Of a stretch of DNA of 64,000 nt, positions 42,450-51,277 are shown in pieces; the stretch's first letter is position 1; every line of letters starts with the position of its first letter. The translations under genes were made by a program, and so were the position numbers. The DNA comes from Allobosea sp. Lineage in GTDB: Bacteria; Pseudomonadota; Alphaproteobacteria; Rhizobiales; Kaistiaceae. The DNA lies in assembly GCA_017307955.1 (NCBI GenBank), contig JAFKFV010000012.1:62001-126000 (forward strand), in the 5' to 3' direction. Below the pieces are notes generated by a model that did not search any database, was not told the DNA's origin, and was given only the letters and a program-made list of their open reading frames with translations.

Positions 42450-43370
42450 TCAGCCGGCGGCGTTTTCCGCTTCGCTCCGCGCATCCTCGCGGGCGCGGGT
42501 CGCGCTCAGCAAGGTCTCGCGCGCCGTAGCGAGATGCTTGCGGCAGTAGAACTCCGCATCGAGTTCCTCGCCCGAGCGGAGGCCGGCGATATAGTCGAGA
42601 TGCTCGCGCACCGCCGTCGCGTTGCGTTCCATCTCGTCGATCTTGCTCCACTGATAGTGGTAGTGAAAGATCAGTGAGATGACGTCGTAGAAATCGATGA
42701 TGAAGCGGTTGCTCGACGCGCTGTGGATCAGGCGGTGGAAGCGGTCGTCGAGATCGGGAAACCGGCCGAGCCGGGCGCGCGGCGCCTCCAGGAAGGCGCG
42801 ATGCTCGGCCTCGATCGCATCCAGCGCCGCCCAGGCCGGATGCTCGCGCGGCAGGCGGGCGAAGGCCCGCGCGGAGCGCAGCTCGAACATCTCGCGCACC
42901 TCGAACAGCTCCAGCGAGAAGGCCTCGGTGAAGCCGTTCAGCACCCAGTGGCGGTTGCGCTGCTTCTCGATGAGGCCGAAACGCGAGAAGCGGATCATGA
43001 ATTCGCGCACCGCCGAGGTGCTGACGCCGAGTTCCCGCGCGAAATCGCTCTCGTTGAACTGGCTGCCGGGGCGGATGTCGGAGGAGAGGACGCGGCTCAT
43101 GAAGGCGCGCTCGACCCGCAGCGAGACCGCGTCGGTCTGGTCCTCGGGAAAATAATCCTCGGCGCGCGGCGCGCGCAGCACCTGCTTCAGGCGGCTGTCC
43201 CAGGCGATGAGGCCGGCCGCGACCTGCGCGTCGAGAATGGCGCGCACGGTCGTGCGGCTGACCCCGAGCCGGCGCGCCAGCTCCGCCTCGGATGGAAGCA
43301 CGCTGCCCTCGACGACAAGAGCGAGGCTCTGGTTGTAGGCCTCCTTGAAGACCGTGTCGCTCTTGCTCAT
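42450..43370 (-). CDS. GntR/FCD-type regulator with two winged-helix domains
   Basis: Unusual 306-residue regulator. Residues 5-67 form one GntR winged helix (LPSEAELARRLGVSRTTVRAIL, 25-46), residues 85-148 form a second (NESDFARELGVSTSAVREFM, 106-125), and residues 150-290 form an FCD-type helical ligand domain with the usual metal residues Asp208, His212 and His257 (DDRFHRLIH, REHLDYI). FCD proteins normally have a single HTH and about 220-240 residues. Both helices look functional. The start is ATG 43370 with no frame alternative. It faces importer C across a 324-base gap with a strong palindrome. Confidence 0.88.
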   Translation of the reverse strand: MSKSDTVFKEAYNQSLALVVEGSVLPSEAELARRLGVSRTTVRAILDAQVAAGLIAWDSRLKQVLRAPRAEDYFPEDQTDAVSLRVERAFMSRVLSSDIRPGSQFNESDFARELGVSTSAVREFMIRFSRFGLIEKQRNRHWVLNGFTEAFSLELFEVREMFELRSARAFARLPREHPAWAALDAIEAEHRAFLEAPRARLGRFPDLDDRFHRLIHSASSNRFIIDFYDVISLIFHYHYQWSKIDEMERNATAVREHLDYIAGLRSGEELDAEFYCRKHLATARETLLSATRAREDARSEAENAAG

Positions 43371-43438
43371 GCGGTGCGGGTGTCCGATCTGAGGTGCGCC
43401 CCTCTGGTAGCATAGTCGGGCGCCGCGGCAAACGGTCT

Positions 43439-43450
43439 CTTATCGATAAG
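43439..43450. promoter_or_regulatory. Perfect 12-bp palindrome in the GntR / importer C gap
   Basis: CTTATCGATAAG lies 68 bases upstream of the GntR start codon; 27 bases further on, GGTATACAA (43477-43485) resembles half of GntR-type TTGTATACAA sites. The 43371-43694 gap also holds a -10-like TATAAC (43609-43614) and the dyad at 43621-43657, and no ORF. Confidence 0.5.
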
Positions 43451-43620
43451 CCTGCCGATCTATGCTGCGATGCGGCGGTATACAATTGGCCTTTGCTGCG
43501 ACACGGCATGGAATAAGTCATTTCGTTTGTGTGTCGCAAAGCATTGCAGTGCCTCGCTTTGCCGACGAGAAGGGGGTTGCGGACCCGCCGAAAAAGAGGC
43601 ATCAGTCCTATAACGATAAA

Positions 43621-43657
43621 AGACGTAGCAGAGCGGGGCGCGTCCTGAACTACGTCT
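43621..43657 (+). promoter_or_regulatory. Dyad in the leader of importer C
   Basis: AGACGTAG (43621-43628) and CTACGTCT (43650-43657) are perfect 8-bp arms 21 bases apart, ending 37 bases before the binding-protein start. It could be a widely spaced operator pair or a leader hairpin. Confidence 0.4.
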
Positions 43658-43694
43658 CGGGTGGAGATCGCGCCCAAGGGAAGGAAGAACCGAA

Positions 43695-44687
43695 ATGTCG
43701 TTCGCTAGGAAGCCCGTCACCCGCCGCGGCTTCGGCCTGATGGCTGGTGCCGCCGTCATCGCCGCCGGCCTGGTCCAGGCCGCCCCGGCCGCCGCCGAGG
43801 AAGTGACGATCCCGATCATCGTCAAGGACACGACCTCGTTCTACTGGCAGATCGTGCTCGCTGGCGCCCGCGCCGCCGGCAAGGATCTCGGCGTCAACGT
43901 GCCGGAACTCGGCGCGCAGTCCGAGGCCGACATCAACGGCCAGATCACGATCCTCGAGAACGCCGTCGCCGGCAATCCGGCCGCTGTCGTTATCGCCCCG
44001 ACCGAGTTCAAGGCGCTCGGCAAGCCGATTGACGAGGCCGCGAAGTCCGTGCCGATCATCGGCATCGACTCGGCTGCCGACTCGAAGGCCTTCACCTCGT
44101 TCCTGACCACGGACAATGTCGAGGGTGGCCGCGTGGCTGCCCGCGGTCTCGCGGCGGCGATCAAGGCGAAGACCGGCAAGGAAGCCGGCGATGTCGCGCT
44201 GATCACCGCCCTGCCGGGCGTCGGCTCGCTCGATCAGCGCGCCAAGGGCTTCAAGGAAGAGCTGGCGAAGTATCCCGAGCTGAAGCTCGTCGCCGACAAG
44301 GTCGCCGATGGCCAGGCCACCACCGGCCTCAACATCACGACCGACCTCCTGACCGCCAACCCGAACCTCGTCGGCGTCTTCGCGTCGAACCTGATCATGG
44401 CGCAGGGCGCCGGCCAGGCGATCGCCGAGAACAAGGTGGCCGACAAGGTCGCCCTGATCGGCTTCGACAATGACGACAAGCTCGTCGGCTTCCTGAAGGA
44501 CGGCACCATCGCGGCGCTGGTCGTGCAGGACCCGTACCGCATGGGCTATGACGGCGTGAAGACCGCGCTCGCCGCCTCCAAGAAGGAGAAGGTCGAGGCC
44601 TTCGTCGATACGGGCGCCAACCTGATCACCAAGGCCAATATGGACGAGCCGAAGAATGCGGCCCTGCTGAATCCCAAGGTGAAGTAA
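43695..44687 (+). CDS. CUT2 ABC importer C, periplasmic binding protein
   Basis: Type-1 binding protein of 330 residues with a Tat-like leader (VTRRGFGLMAGAAVIAAGLVQ, cleavage near AAA-EE). Mature features are ribose-binding-like: TIPIIVKDTTSFYWQIVLAGARAAGKDLGV, VVIAPTEFKALGKPIDEA, IGIDSAADSKAFTSFLTTDN, GVFASNLIMAQGAG and IGFDNDDK. The IGIDS..TTDN hinge matches sugar binders closely. ATG 43695 follows AAGGGAAGGAAGAACCGAA. Trp in FYWQ and the Asp pairs are likely sugar contacts. The sugar is unknown. Confidence 0.93.
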   Translation: MSFARKPVTRRGFGLMAGAAVIAAGLVQAAPAAAEEVTIPIIVKDTTSFYWQIVLAGARAAGKDLGVNVPELGAQSEADINGQITILENAVAGNPAAVVIAPTEFKALGKPIDEAAKSVPIIGIDSAADSKAFTSFLTTDNVEGGRVAARGLAAAIKAKTGKEAGDVALITALPGVGSLDQRAKGFKEELAKYPELKLVADKVADGQATTGLNITTDLLTANPNLVGVFASNLIMAQGAGQAIAENKVADKVALIGFDNDDKLVGFLKDGTIAALVVQDPYRMGYDGVKTALAASKKEKVEAFVDTGANLITKANMDEPKNAALLNPKVK

Positions 44688-44693
44688 GGCCGA

Positions 44694-44727
44694 CGGCGCG
44701 CCGCGCTTGGGGGAGGGCGGCGCGCCG
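44694..44727 (+). terminator. GC hairpin after the importer C binding-protein gene
   Basis: CGGCGCGCCGC (44694-44704) and GCGGCGCGCCG (44717-44727) are perfect 11-bp arms with a 12-base loop, 6 bases after the stop codon. There is no strong T run, so it is better read as an mRNA stabiliser or attenuator within the operon than as a full terminator. Confidence 0.6.
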
Positions 44728-44779
44728 ACATCTTTGACAGCCTTCAGATGGCTCTGGCAGGCCCGGACGGAACGAGGAC

Positions 44780-46306
44780 ATGAGCGCGACCCATTTTGCG
44801 ACGCCGGAGGCGGCGCCCCTTGCGAGCGGCGACATCATCCTCGAGCTCCGCGATCTCGAAAAGCGCTACGGGCCGGTGCTGGCGCTGAAGCCGGCCAGCC
44901 TCGCCTTCCGCCGCGGCGAGATTCACGCCATCGTCGGCGAGAACGGCGCCGGCAAGTCGACGCTGATCAAGCTCCTGACGGGCGTCATCCCGCGCACGTC
45001 CGGCGACATCCGCTGGAACGGCAAGTCGGTCTCGCTGGCGACGCCGCAGGAGGCGATCGACCACGGCATCAACGCCGTCCACCAGGAAGTCATGCTCTGC
45101 CGCCACCTGTCGGTGGCCGCCAACATCTTCCTCGGCGACGAGACGGTGAAGTTCGGTCTGCTGCAGAAGCGCGACATGGTCCGTGCCGCGCAGGCGATCC
45201 TCGACGACATGGGTTTCCAGCTGCCGGCCGCCGCACAACTCGATTCGCTCACCATCGGCCAGCAGCAGCTGGTCGCGACAGCCCGCGCGGCGAAGCGCGG
45301 CACGAAATTCCTGATCTTCGACGAGCCGACGGCCTATCTGACCCGCCAGGAAGCGGCGCAGCTCTTCACGCTCATCCGCCGCCTGAAGGCCGAGGGCGTC
45401 ACGATCGTCTATATCTCCCACCGCATGGAGGAGATCTTCGAGCTCGCCGACCGCGTCTCCGTCCTTCGCGACGGGCAGATGGTGGGAACGCGCGACATCG
45501 CCGCGACCGACGACAACGAGCTCGTCGCGCTGATGATCAACCGCACGATCGAGCAGATCTATCACAAGGAGCAGATCCCGTTCGGCGAGACGCTGATCGA
45601 GACGCGCCACCTTTCAGGCAAGGGCTTCAGCGACGTGTCGCTCTCGATCCGCCGCGGCGAGATCGTCGGCCTCTACGGGCTCATCGGCGCGGGGCGCAGC
45701 GAGTTCGCGCTGTCGCTGTTCGGGCGCAATCCGAAGACGTCTGGCGAGATCCTCTGGAAGGGCAAGCCTGTCTCGATCACCAGCGAGCGCAAGGCGATCG
45801 ACCTTGGCATTGCGCTGGCGCCGGAAAGCCGCCGCGACCAGGGCCTCAACCTCAACCTGCCGATCGGCCTCAATCTCAACCTGCCGATCTACGAGCGGCT
45901 GACGAAGGGCTTCGTCATCTCCGCCGGCGAGGAAGCCCGTCGCGCCGACAAGCAGATCCGCGATCTCTCGATCAAGACGCCGAGCCGGCGCTCGCTCGCC
46001 TCGTCCATGTCGGGCGGCAACCAGCAGAAGATCGTCATCGGCAAGTGGCTCAATCACGGCGCCGACCTCTTCATCTTCGATGAGCCGACGGTCGGCGTCG
46101 ATGTCGGCACCAAGGCCGAGATCTACCGGCTGTTCGCCGCGCTCCTCAAGGAGGGCGCTGGCATCCTCTTGATCTCGAGCTATCTGCCGGAAGTCTATGA
46201 GCTCGCCGATACGCTGCATGTGTTCCGCAGCGGCCGGCTGGTCGGCAGCAATCCGTTCCATGGCGCGAGCCATGAGGAAGTCCTTGCCGAGGCGATCGGC
46301 GTCTAG
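44780..46306 (+). CDS. CUT2 ABC importer C, double-domain ATPase
   Basis: RbsA-type ATPase of 508 residues. Half 1: Walker A GENGAGKST, degenerate signature LTIGQQQLVA, Walker B FLIFDEPTA. Half 2: Walker A-like GLIGAGRSE without Lys, signature MSGGNQQK, Walker B LFIFDEPTVGVD. Between them, after GIALAPESRRDQ, the protein reads LNLNLPIG then LNLNLPIY, an 8-residue tandem duplication due to a 24-base repeat (45842-45889) that other ATPases here lack. It is in frame and lies on a surface loop, so the protein is probably functional. ATG 44780 follows ACGAGGAC. Confidence 0.93.
   Translation: MSATHFATPEAAPLASGDIILELRDLEKRYGPVLALKPASLAFRRGEIHAIVGENGAGKSTLIKLLTGVIPRTSGDIRWNGKSVSLATPQEAIDHGINAVHQEVMLCRHLSVAANIFLGDETVKFGLLQKRDMVRAAQAILDDMGFQLPAAAQLDSLTIGQQQLVATARAAKRGTKFLIFDEPTAYLTRQEAAQLFTLIRRLKAEGVTIVYISHRMEEIFELADRVSVLRDGQMVGTRDIAATDDNELVALMINRTIEQIYHKEQIPFGETLIETRHLSGKGFSDVSLSIRRGEIVGLYGLIGAGRSEFALSLFGRNPKTSGEILWKGKPVSITSERKAIDLGIALAPESRRDQGLNLNLPIGLNLNLPIYERLTKGFVISAGEEARRADKQIRDLSIKTPSRRSLASSMSGGNQQKIVIGKWLNHGADLFIFDEPTVGVDVGTKAEIYRLFAALLKEGAGILLISSYLPEVYELADTLHVFRSGRLVGSNPFHGASHEEVLAEAIGV
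45842..45889 (+). repeat. 24-bp in-frame tandem duplication inside the importer C ATPase
   Basis: Two adjacent 24-base copies (45842-45865 and 45866-45889) differ at one position (C45850/T45874). They encode the doubled GLNLNLPI stretch. Confidence 0.9.
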
Positions 46307-46313
46307 CGAATTT

Positions 46314-46329
46314 CGCGCCTCGAGGCGCG
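46314..46329. repeat. 16-bp perfect palindrome between ATPase and permease C
   Basis: CGCGCCTCGAGGCGCG lies 8 bases after the ATPase stop in the 77-base gap before the permease. It can form a short hairpin only with an open centre; function unclear. Confidence 0.4.
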
Positions 46330-46383
46330 CCTGCGGCCAGCGGCGCGACGGGGGTTTCAGGTCAAGGGGAGGAAGGTCTCGAC

Positions 46384-47358
46384 ATGTCAACGGTGGATGC
46401 CGCTTCGGCGAAGGCCTCCCAGGCGCGGCGCAATTACAGTTTCCTGTTCGCGCTGACTCTGCTTGGCCTGCTCGTGCTGCTCTGGGTGGTGCTCGCGATC
46501 GCGACGCCGAACTTCATGAGCGACAAGAACATCTCGAACCTGCTCCGGCAGGGTTCGATGATCGCCATCCTCGCCGTCGGGCAGACCTTCGTCATCATCA
46601 CGGCCGGCATCGATCTTTCCGTCGGCGCCGTGGTCGGCTTCACGACGGTCATCATCGCGCTGCTCATCAATGCCGGCGTTCCGGTGTGGCTCTCGATCCT
46701 GATCACGCTGCTGGTCGGGCTCGGCATCGGCCTCTTTCACGGCTTCGGCATCACCAAGATGGGCCTGCCGCCCTTCATCATCACGCTGGCGACGCTGACC
46801 TCGCTGCGCGGCATCGGCCTCCTGATCACCAACGGCTCGACGATCTCGATCGACAATGACGATTTCACCGCCTTCGCCACCAAGGATTTCCTCGGTATTC
46901 CGAGCCTCTTCTGGATGGTGATCCTCGTCGCGGTGCCGGCCTATATCTTCCTCAACCATACCCGCTGGGGCCGCTATCTGTTCGCGGTCGGCTCCAATCC
47001 GGAATCGGCACGCCTCTCCGGCGTCCGCGTCAACGGCGTGATCTATCTCGCCTATGCGCTGTCTTCGGTGTTCGCCGCCTTTGTCGGCGTGCTGCTCGCC
47101 ACCCGCATTGGCATCGGCAATGCGACGCAGGCCGAGGGCTGGGAACTGCAGGCGATCGCCTCGACGGTCATCGGCGGGTCGAGCCTCTTCGGCGCCGTCG
47201 GCTCGGTGCATGGACCGCTCATCGGCGCCTTCATCCTCGCCACCATCAACAACGGCGCCAATCTCCTGAACGTCAACTCGTTCTGGCAGCGCATCATCAC
47301 CGGCGGCCTCATCATCGTCATCGTCTATTTCGACCAGCTGCGCCGCCGCGGTCGCTGA
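46384..47358 (+). CDS. CUT2 ABC importer C, permease
   Basis: Inner-membrane permease of 324 residues, about nine hydrophobic segments. Motifs: ITAGIDLSVGAVVGFTT, MGLPPFIITLATLTSLRGIGLL, VGSNPESARLSGVRVNGV, TVIGGSSLFGAVGSVHGPLIG. A single permease gene implies a homodimer, unlike importer B. ATG 46384 lies behind GGGGAGGAAGGTCTCGAC. It is followed after 32 bases by the zinc dehydrogenase gene, which is probably cotranscribed. Confidence 0.93.
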   Translation: MSTVDAASAKASQARRNYSFLFALTLLGLLVLLWVVLAIATPNFMSDKNISNLLRQGSMIAILAVGQTFVIITAGIDLSVGAVVGFTTVIIALLINAGVPVWLSILITLLVGLGIGLFHGFGITKMGLPPFIITLATLTSLRGIGLLITNGSTISIDNDDFTAFATKDFLGIPSLFWMVILVAVPAYIFLNHTRWGRYLFAVGSNPESARLSGVRVNGVIYLAYALSSVFAAFVGVLLATRIGIGNATQAEGWELQAIASTVIGGSSLFGAVGSVHGPLIGAFILATINNGANLLNVNSFWQRIITGGLIIVIVYFDQLRRRGR

Positions 47359-47390
47359 CGACCCGGCCGGCCGGTCACGGAGCATTCCTC

Positions 47391-48410
47391 ATGAAGGCCC
47401 TTCTGTGCGTCGAGCCCGGCCGGCTCGAACTCGTCGACCGCCCGGCGCCGCCCGCGCCGGGTCCGGGCGAAGCGGCCGTCGACATCCGCCATGTCGGCAT
47501 CTGCGGCACCGACTATCACATCTATGAGGGCAAGCACCCGTTCCTCGCCTATCCGCGGGTGATGGGCCACGAGCTGTCCGGCGTCGTCGCCGAGACGGGC
47601 GAGGGCGTCGCCATTGCGCCCGGAACGCCGGTCGTCATCAATCCCTATCTCGCCTGCGGCCATTGCGTCGCCTGCCGGGCCGGCAAGCCAAATTGCTGCA
47701 CGTCGATCACGGTGCTCGGCGTGCATGGCGATGGCGGCATGACGGAGCGCGTCGTTCTTCCTGCCGGCAATCTCTATCCGGCCGACGGCCTCTCGCTGCG
47801 CGACGCGGCCACCGTCGAGTTCCTGGCCATCGGTGCGCATGCGGTACGCCGTTCGCGGGCCGAGCCGGGCACGCGGGCGCTCGTCGTCGGCATCGGCCCG
47901 ATCGGCCTCGGCGCCGCGATTTTCGCGCGTATCGCCGGCCTCGAGGTGACTTTGCTCGACGCCAGCGCCGAACGCCTCGCCTTCGCCCACGACCGCCTCG
48001 GCTTCTCGGCCGGCTTCGCCACGGGACCCGATGCCGAGGCCCGGCTGATGGCGCATACCGGCGGCGAGGGCTTCGAGACGGTTTTCGACGCGACCGGCAA
48101 TGTGAAGGCGATCGAAGCCGGCTTCACGCTGGTCGCGCATGGCGGCAGCTATGTGCTGATCTCGGTGGTGAAGGATCGCATCGCCTTCGCCGATCCCGAA
48201 TTCCACAAGCGCGAGATGACGCTGATCGGCAGCCGCAACGCCCTCAAGGCGGATTTCGAGCATGTCATGGCCTCGATCCGCGCCGGCAAGGTGCCGCTCG
48301 ACGCGCTCGCGACGCATGAGACGACCCTCGAAGGCGCGGCCCTGGACCTGCCGCGCTGGGCGCATGCCAAGGACGGCCTCATCAAGGCGATCATCACCGT
48401 CGGCGGCTGA
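47391..48410 (+). CDS. Zinc-dependent alcohol/sugar-alcohol dehydrogenase (MDR family)
   Basis: Medium-chain dehydrogenase of 339 residues. Catalytic zinc ligands are in GICGTDYHIYEG (Cys38) and MGHELSG (His/Glu); the structural zinc site is seen as CGHCVACRAGKPNCC. The NAD fold begins ALVVGIGPIGLGAAIFARIAG with Asp in TLLDAS after the second strand, pointing to NAD. It resembles sorbitol, galactitol or L-galactonate/threonine-type dehydrogenases. Located directly after importer C, it probably oxidises the imported polyol or sugar. Confidence 0.92.
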   Translation: MKALLCVEPGRLELVDRPAPPAPGPGEAAVDIRHVGICGTDYHIYEGKHPFLAYPRVMGHELSGVVAETGEGVAIAPGTPVVINPYLACGHCVACRAGKPNCCTSITVLGVHGDGGMTERVVLPAGNLYPADGLSLRDAATVEFLAIGAHAVRRSRAEPGTRALVVGIGPIGLGAAIFARIAGLEVTLLDASAERLAFAHDRLGFSAGFATGPDAEARLMAHTGGEGFETVFDATGNVKAIEAGFTLVAHGGSYVLISVVKDRIAFADPEFHKREMTLIGSRNALKADFEHVMASIRAGKVPLDALATHETTLEGAALDLPRWAHAKDGLIKAIITVGG

Positions 48411-48439
48411 TCACGCGATGGCACGGAGCGCGTTCAGAT

Positions 48440-50287
48440 TTACCGGAGCGCCCGCAGCGCGTTGAGAATCACCGCGACATCGATTGCTTCCTGCAGCAGC
48501 GCGCCGGCCACCGGCGGCAACAGGCCGAAGGCGGCGGCGATCATCGCCGCGATCGACAGCCCGAGCCCGACAAGCACGCTTTCCAGCGCGATCCGTCGCG
48601 TGCGGGCCGCGATGACGAGGGCGAGCGCGAGGCGGTCGATCCGGTCGACCAGCAGCACGACATCGGCGCTTTGCGAGGAAGCCGCTGCGCCGCGCGCCCC
48701 CATGGCGACGCCGACGCTGGCGCCGGCGAGTGCCGGCGCATCGTTGACGCCGTCGCCGACCATCACTGTCGGCGCTGCCCGCTCCTCCTCATGGACGAGT
48801 TCGAGCTTGTCCGAAGGCGACATGCCGCCCCGTGCCGCGTCGAGGCCGAGGGCATGGCCGACGCCGGTCGCGATCTCGGCAGCATCGCCCGAGGCGAGCA
48901 CGACGCGCCGGATGCCGGCGGCGCGAAGGCCGCGGATCATGTCCGGTGCCTCGGGACGAATGCCGTCGGCGAGGAGGATCAGCCCTGCCAGCCTGCCGTC
49001 GATCGCCACGGCCACCACGGCCGAGCCCGGCGGAATGGCCTCGTCCAGCTCGGACGCGCCGTCTTCGCTCAGCGCATGCACATAGGCGCGGCCGCCGACC
49101 ACCACGTCATGGCCGTCGACAGTGCCCGTAACGCCGGCGCCCGCCATCTCGGATACGGCGTCCGGCGGGATCAAGGCGAGGCCTCGGGCATGCGCCTCGG
49201 CGACGAGGGCCTCGGCGATGACATGGTTGGAGGCCTGGTCGAGCGAAGCGGCGAGGCGCAGCAGTTCGTCCGGGTCGATGCCCTCGCGTGTGCGGATCGC
49301 GACGACGCGGGCAAGGCCGAGCGTCAGCGTGCCGGTCTTGTCGAGGATGACCGTGCGCACGCGGCCGAGCGTCTCCAGCGCGCCGCCATGCTTGATGAGG
49401 ATGCCGGAGCGGGCGGCACGCGACATGCCGGATACGATCGCGACGGGCAGCGCGAGGATGAGCGGGCAGGGCGTCGCGACCACCAGCACCGCGAGGGCGC
49501 GGATCGGATCGGCGGAGGCCCACCAGGCGGCGCCGGCGATGACGAGCGTCAGAAAGAGGAACCAGATTGCGAAGCGGTCGGCGATGCGGATCGCCGGCGC
49601 GCGGCTCGACGCCGCCTGCTCGACCAGGCGGACGATATTGGCATAGGTGCTCTCAGCCGCCGGCCGCGACGAGATGATCTCGACCGCCTCGCCGGCATTG
49701 GCGACGCCGGAGAGAACCTCGTCGCCGGCGGCTTTCGACACCGGCAGGCTCTCGCCGGTCAGCGCCGACTGGTCGAAGCTGCCGCCGCCTGTCGCGAGCG
49801 CGCCATCGACCGGCACGACCTCGCCCTTGCGGATCAGCAGCCGGTCGCCCGGCGCGATCGATCCGACATCGACCTCGCGCAGGCCGCCCGGCTCGATGCG
49901 CATGGCCGTCCGCGCGACGCGGCCGAGCAGCGCCGTCATCTCGCGGCGCGCCCGACCCTCGGCATAGCTTTCGAGAAGCTGCCCGCCGGCATACATCAGC
50001 GCGACGACATTGCCGGCCAGAGGCTCACCGAAACCGAGCGCCGCCGACATGGAGAGCGCGGCCACGATATCGAGGCCGACATCGCCGCGCCTGAGGCTGG
50101 TAATGATCTCGACGATGAGCGCCGCGAGCACCGGCAGCGTCGCGGCTGCGAAGACGAGCCCCGGCCAGCTCGCGCCGAGCGCGAGCCCGGCCAGCCCCGT
50201 GGCGAGGCCGGCGAGCGCGACCACGACCAGGGTGAGCCGCATCTTCGATGCCGCAAGCCCGCTTCCCGCCATCCCGGTCGCCGCCAT
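48440..50287 (-). CDS. Heavy-metal-translocating P1B-type ATPase (TPC motif)
   Basis: Exports or delivers transition-metal ions at the expense of ATP. The 615-residue protein has TGES (177-180), the membrane metal site TPCP (272-275), phosphorylated Asp316 in DKTGTLT, and GDGVNDAP. The TPC rather than CPC or SPC triad excludes a plain copper pump. There is no N-terminal HMA metal-binding domain; the protein goes straight into membrane helices. The usual HP dipeptide of the nucleotide domain reads HV (ASNHVIAEAL). ATG 50287 is backed by GGAGGAACGC. The metal (Ni, Co, Zn or Mn) cannot be told from sequence. Single gene, divergent from the hydrolase. Confidence 0.92.
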   Translation of the reverse strand: MAATGMAGSGLAASKMRLTLVVVALAGLATGLAGLALGASWPGLVFAAATLPVLAALIVEIITSLRRGDVGLDIVAALSMSAALGFGEPLAGNVVALMYAGGQLLESYAEGRARREMTALLGRVARTAMRIEPGGLREVDVGSIAPGDRLLIRKGEVVPVDGALATGGGSFDQSALTGESLPVSKAAGDEVLSGVANAGEAVEIISSRPAAESTYANIVRLVEQAASSRAPAIRIADRFAIWFLFLTLVIAGAAWWASADPIRALAVLVVATPCPLILALPVAIVSGMSRAARSGILIKHGGALETLGRVRTVILDKTGTLTLGLARVVAIRTREGIDPDELLRLAASLDQASNHVIAEALVAEAHARGLALIPPDAVSEMAGAGVTGTVDGHDVVVGGRAYVHALSEDGASELDEAIPPGSAVVAVAIDGRLAGLILLADGIRPEAPDMIRGLRAAGIRRVVLASGDAAEIATGVGHALGLDAARGGMSPSDKLELVHEEERAAPTVMVGDGVNDAPALAGASVGVAMGARGAAASSQSADVVLLVDRIDRLALALVIAARTRRIALESVLVGLGLSIAAMIAAAFGLLPPVAGALLQEAIDVAVILNALRALR

Positions 50288-50482
50288 GCGTTCCTCCGTC
50301 GATTGGAAGTATTCTAGCGCATTGAACAGATGGGCCGCACTGCGGCGGATCAAGTTCGCGTTCATTGCCGGCGAGGCGAGCCATCTGGCGTGCGGGCAAG
50401 GCCTCGCCTAACCTCTGGCCGGCGCGGCGCCGGTCAGGCAGCCTCGGCGGCGAGCGGCCGCTTGAAACGGGAGGGAAGGACG

Positions 50483-51268
50483 ATGCCATTCGCCTCGCGC
50501 GGCGGCGTATCGCTCGCTTATGAACGGCACGCCGGCGCCCTGCCTCCTGCCGTGCTCATCCATGGCTGGTGCTGCGATCGCAGCTATCTGGCACCGCAGG
50601 CCGCGCATTTCACAGCTGCCGGCCGGGCCGTCCTCGAACTCGACCTTCGCGGCCATGGCGAGAGCGACAAGCCGCAGCAGGACTATCCCATCCACGCCTT
50701 TGCCGATGATGTCGCCTGGCTCATCGACACGCTGGCGGTCGAGCGGCCGATCCTCGTCGGCCACAGCATGGGCGGCATCATCGCCTATGACATCGCCGCC
50801 CGCTATCCGGAGCTCGCCTCCGCCATCGTGATGATCGATTCCGCCGTCGTGCTGCCCGAGCATGCGCGCGCGGCGATTCCGCCCTTCCTCGAAAAGCTCC
50901 GCCAGCCGGACTATGCGGAGGTCGTGGCCGACTATGTGGGGTCGGCCCTCTTCATTCCGTCGGACGATCCGGAGCGGAAGGCTGCGATCCTCGCGGCCAT
51001 GGCCGCGGCGCCCTATCACGTCCTGGTCTCGGCCTATTGCGGCCTTGCGGATTACGATGCGGCGGGCGCGGGCAGCGTCGCGGTTCCGGCTCTCCATATC
51101 GCCGCCGACGAGCCCTCGCCGCGCTGCGACCTCGCGCGCCTCGCCGCGCTCGTGCCGCAGCTCCAGACGGGCCGGACCGTCGGCTCCGGCCATTTCTGCC
51201 AACTGGAAGTGCCGGAGCAGGTCAACGCCATGATCGACCGCTTTCTCAAGCTGTCGGTCGGCGGCTGA
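50483..51268 (+). CDS. Alpha/beta-hydrolase
   Basis: Serine hydrolase of 261 residues. Nucleophile Ser is in VGHSMGGIIA (elbow), the oxyanion region in LIHGWCCDRSY, and the catalytic His in VGSGHFCQLEVPEQVN; the acid is probably Asp in HIAADEPSP. The fold and cap resemble carboxylesterase, haloperoxidase-like and lactone hydrolases; substrate unknown. ATG 50483 follows GGGAGGGAAGGACG. The gene ends 9 bases before the truncated IS21 element but keeps a normal C-terminus, so it does not appear damaged by it. Confidence 0.9.
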   Translation: MPFASRGGVSLAYERHAGALPPAVLIHGWCCDRSYLAPQAAHFTAAGRAVLELDLRGHGESDKPQQDYPIHAFADDVAWLIDTLAVERPILVGHSMGGIIAYDIAARYPELASAIVMIDSAVVLPEHARAAIPPFLEKLRQPDYAEVVADYVGSALFIPSDDPERKAAILAAMAAAPYHVLVSAYCGLADYDAAGAGSVAVPALHIAADEPSPRCDLARLAALVPQLQTGRTVGSGHFCQLEVPEQVNAMIDRFLKLSVGG

Positions 51269-51277
51269 CGAAGGGGG

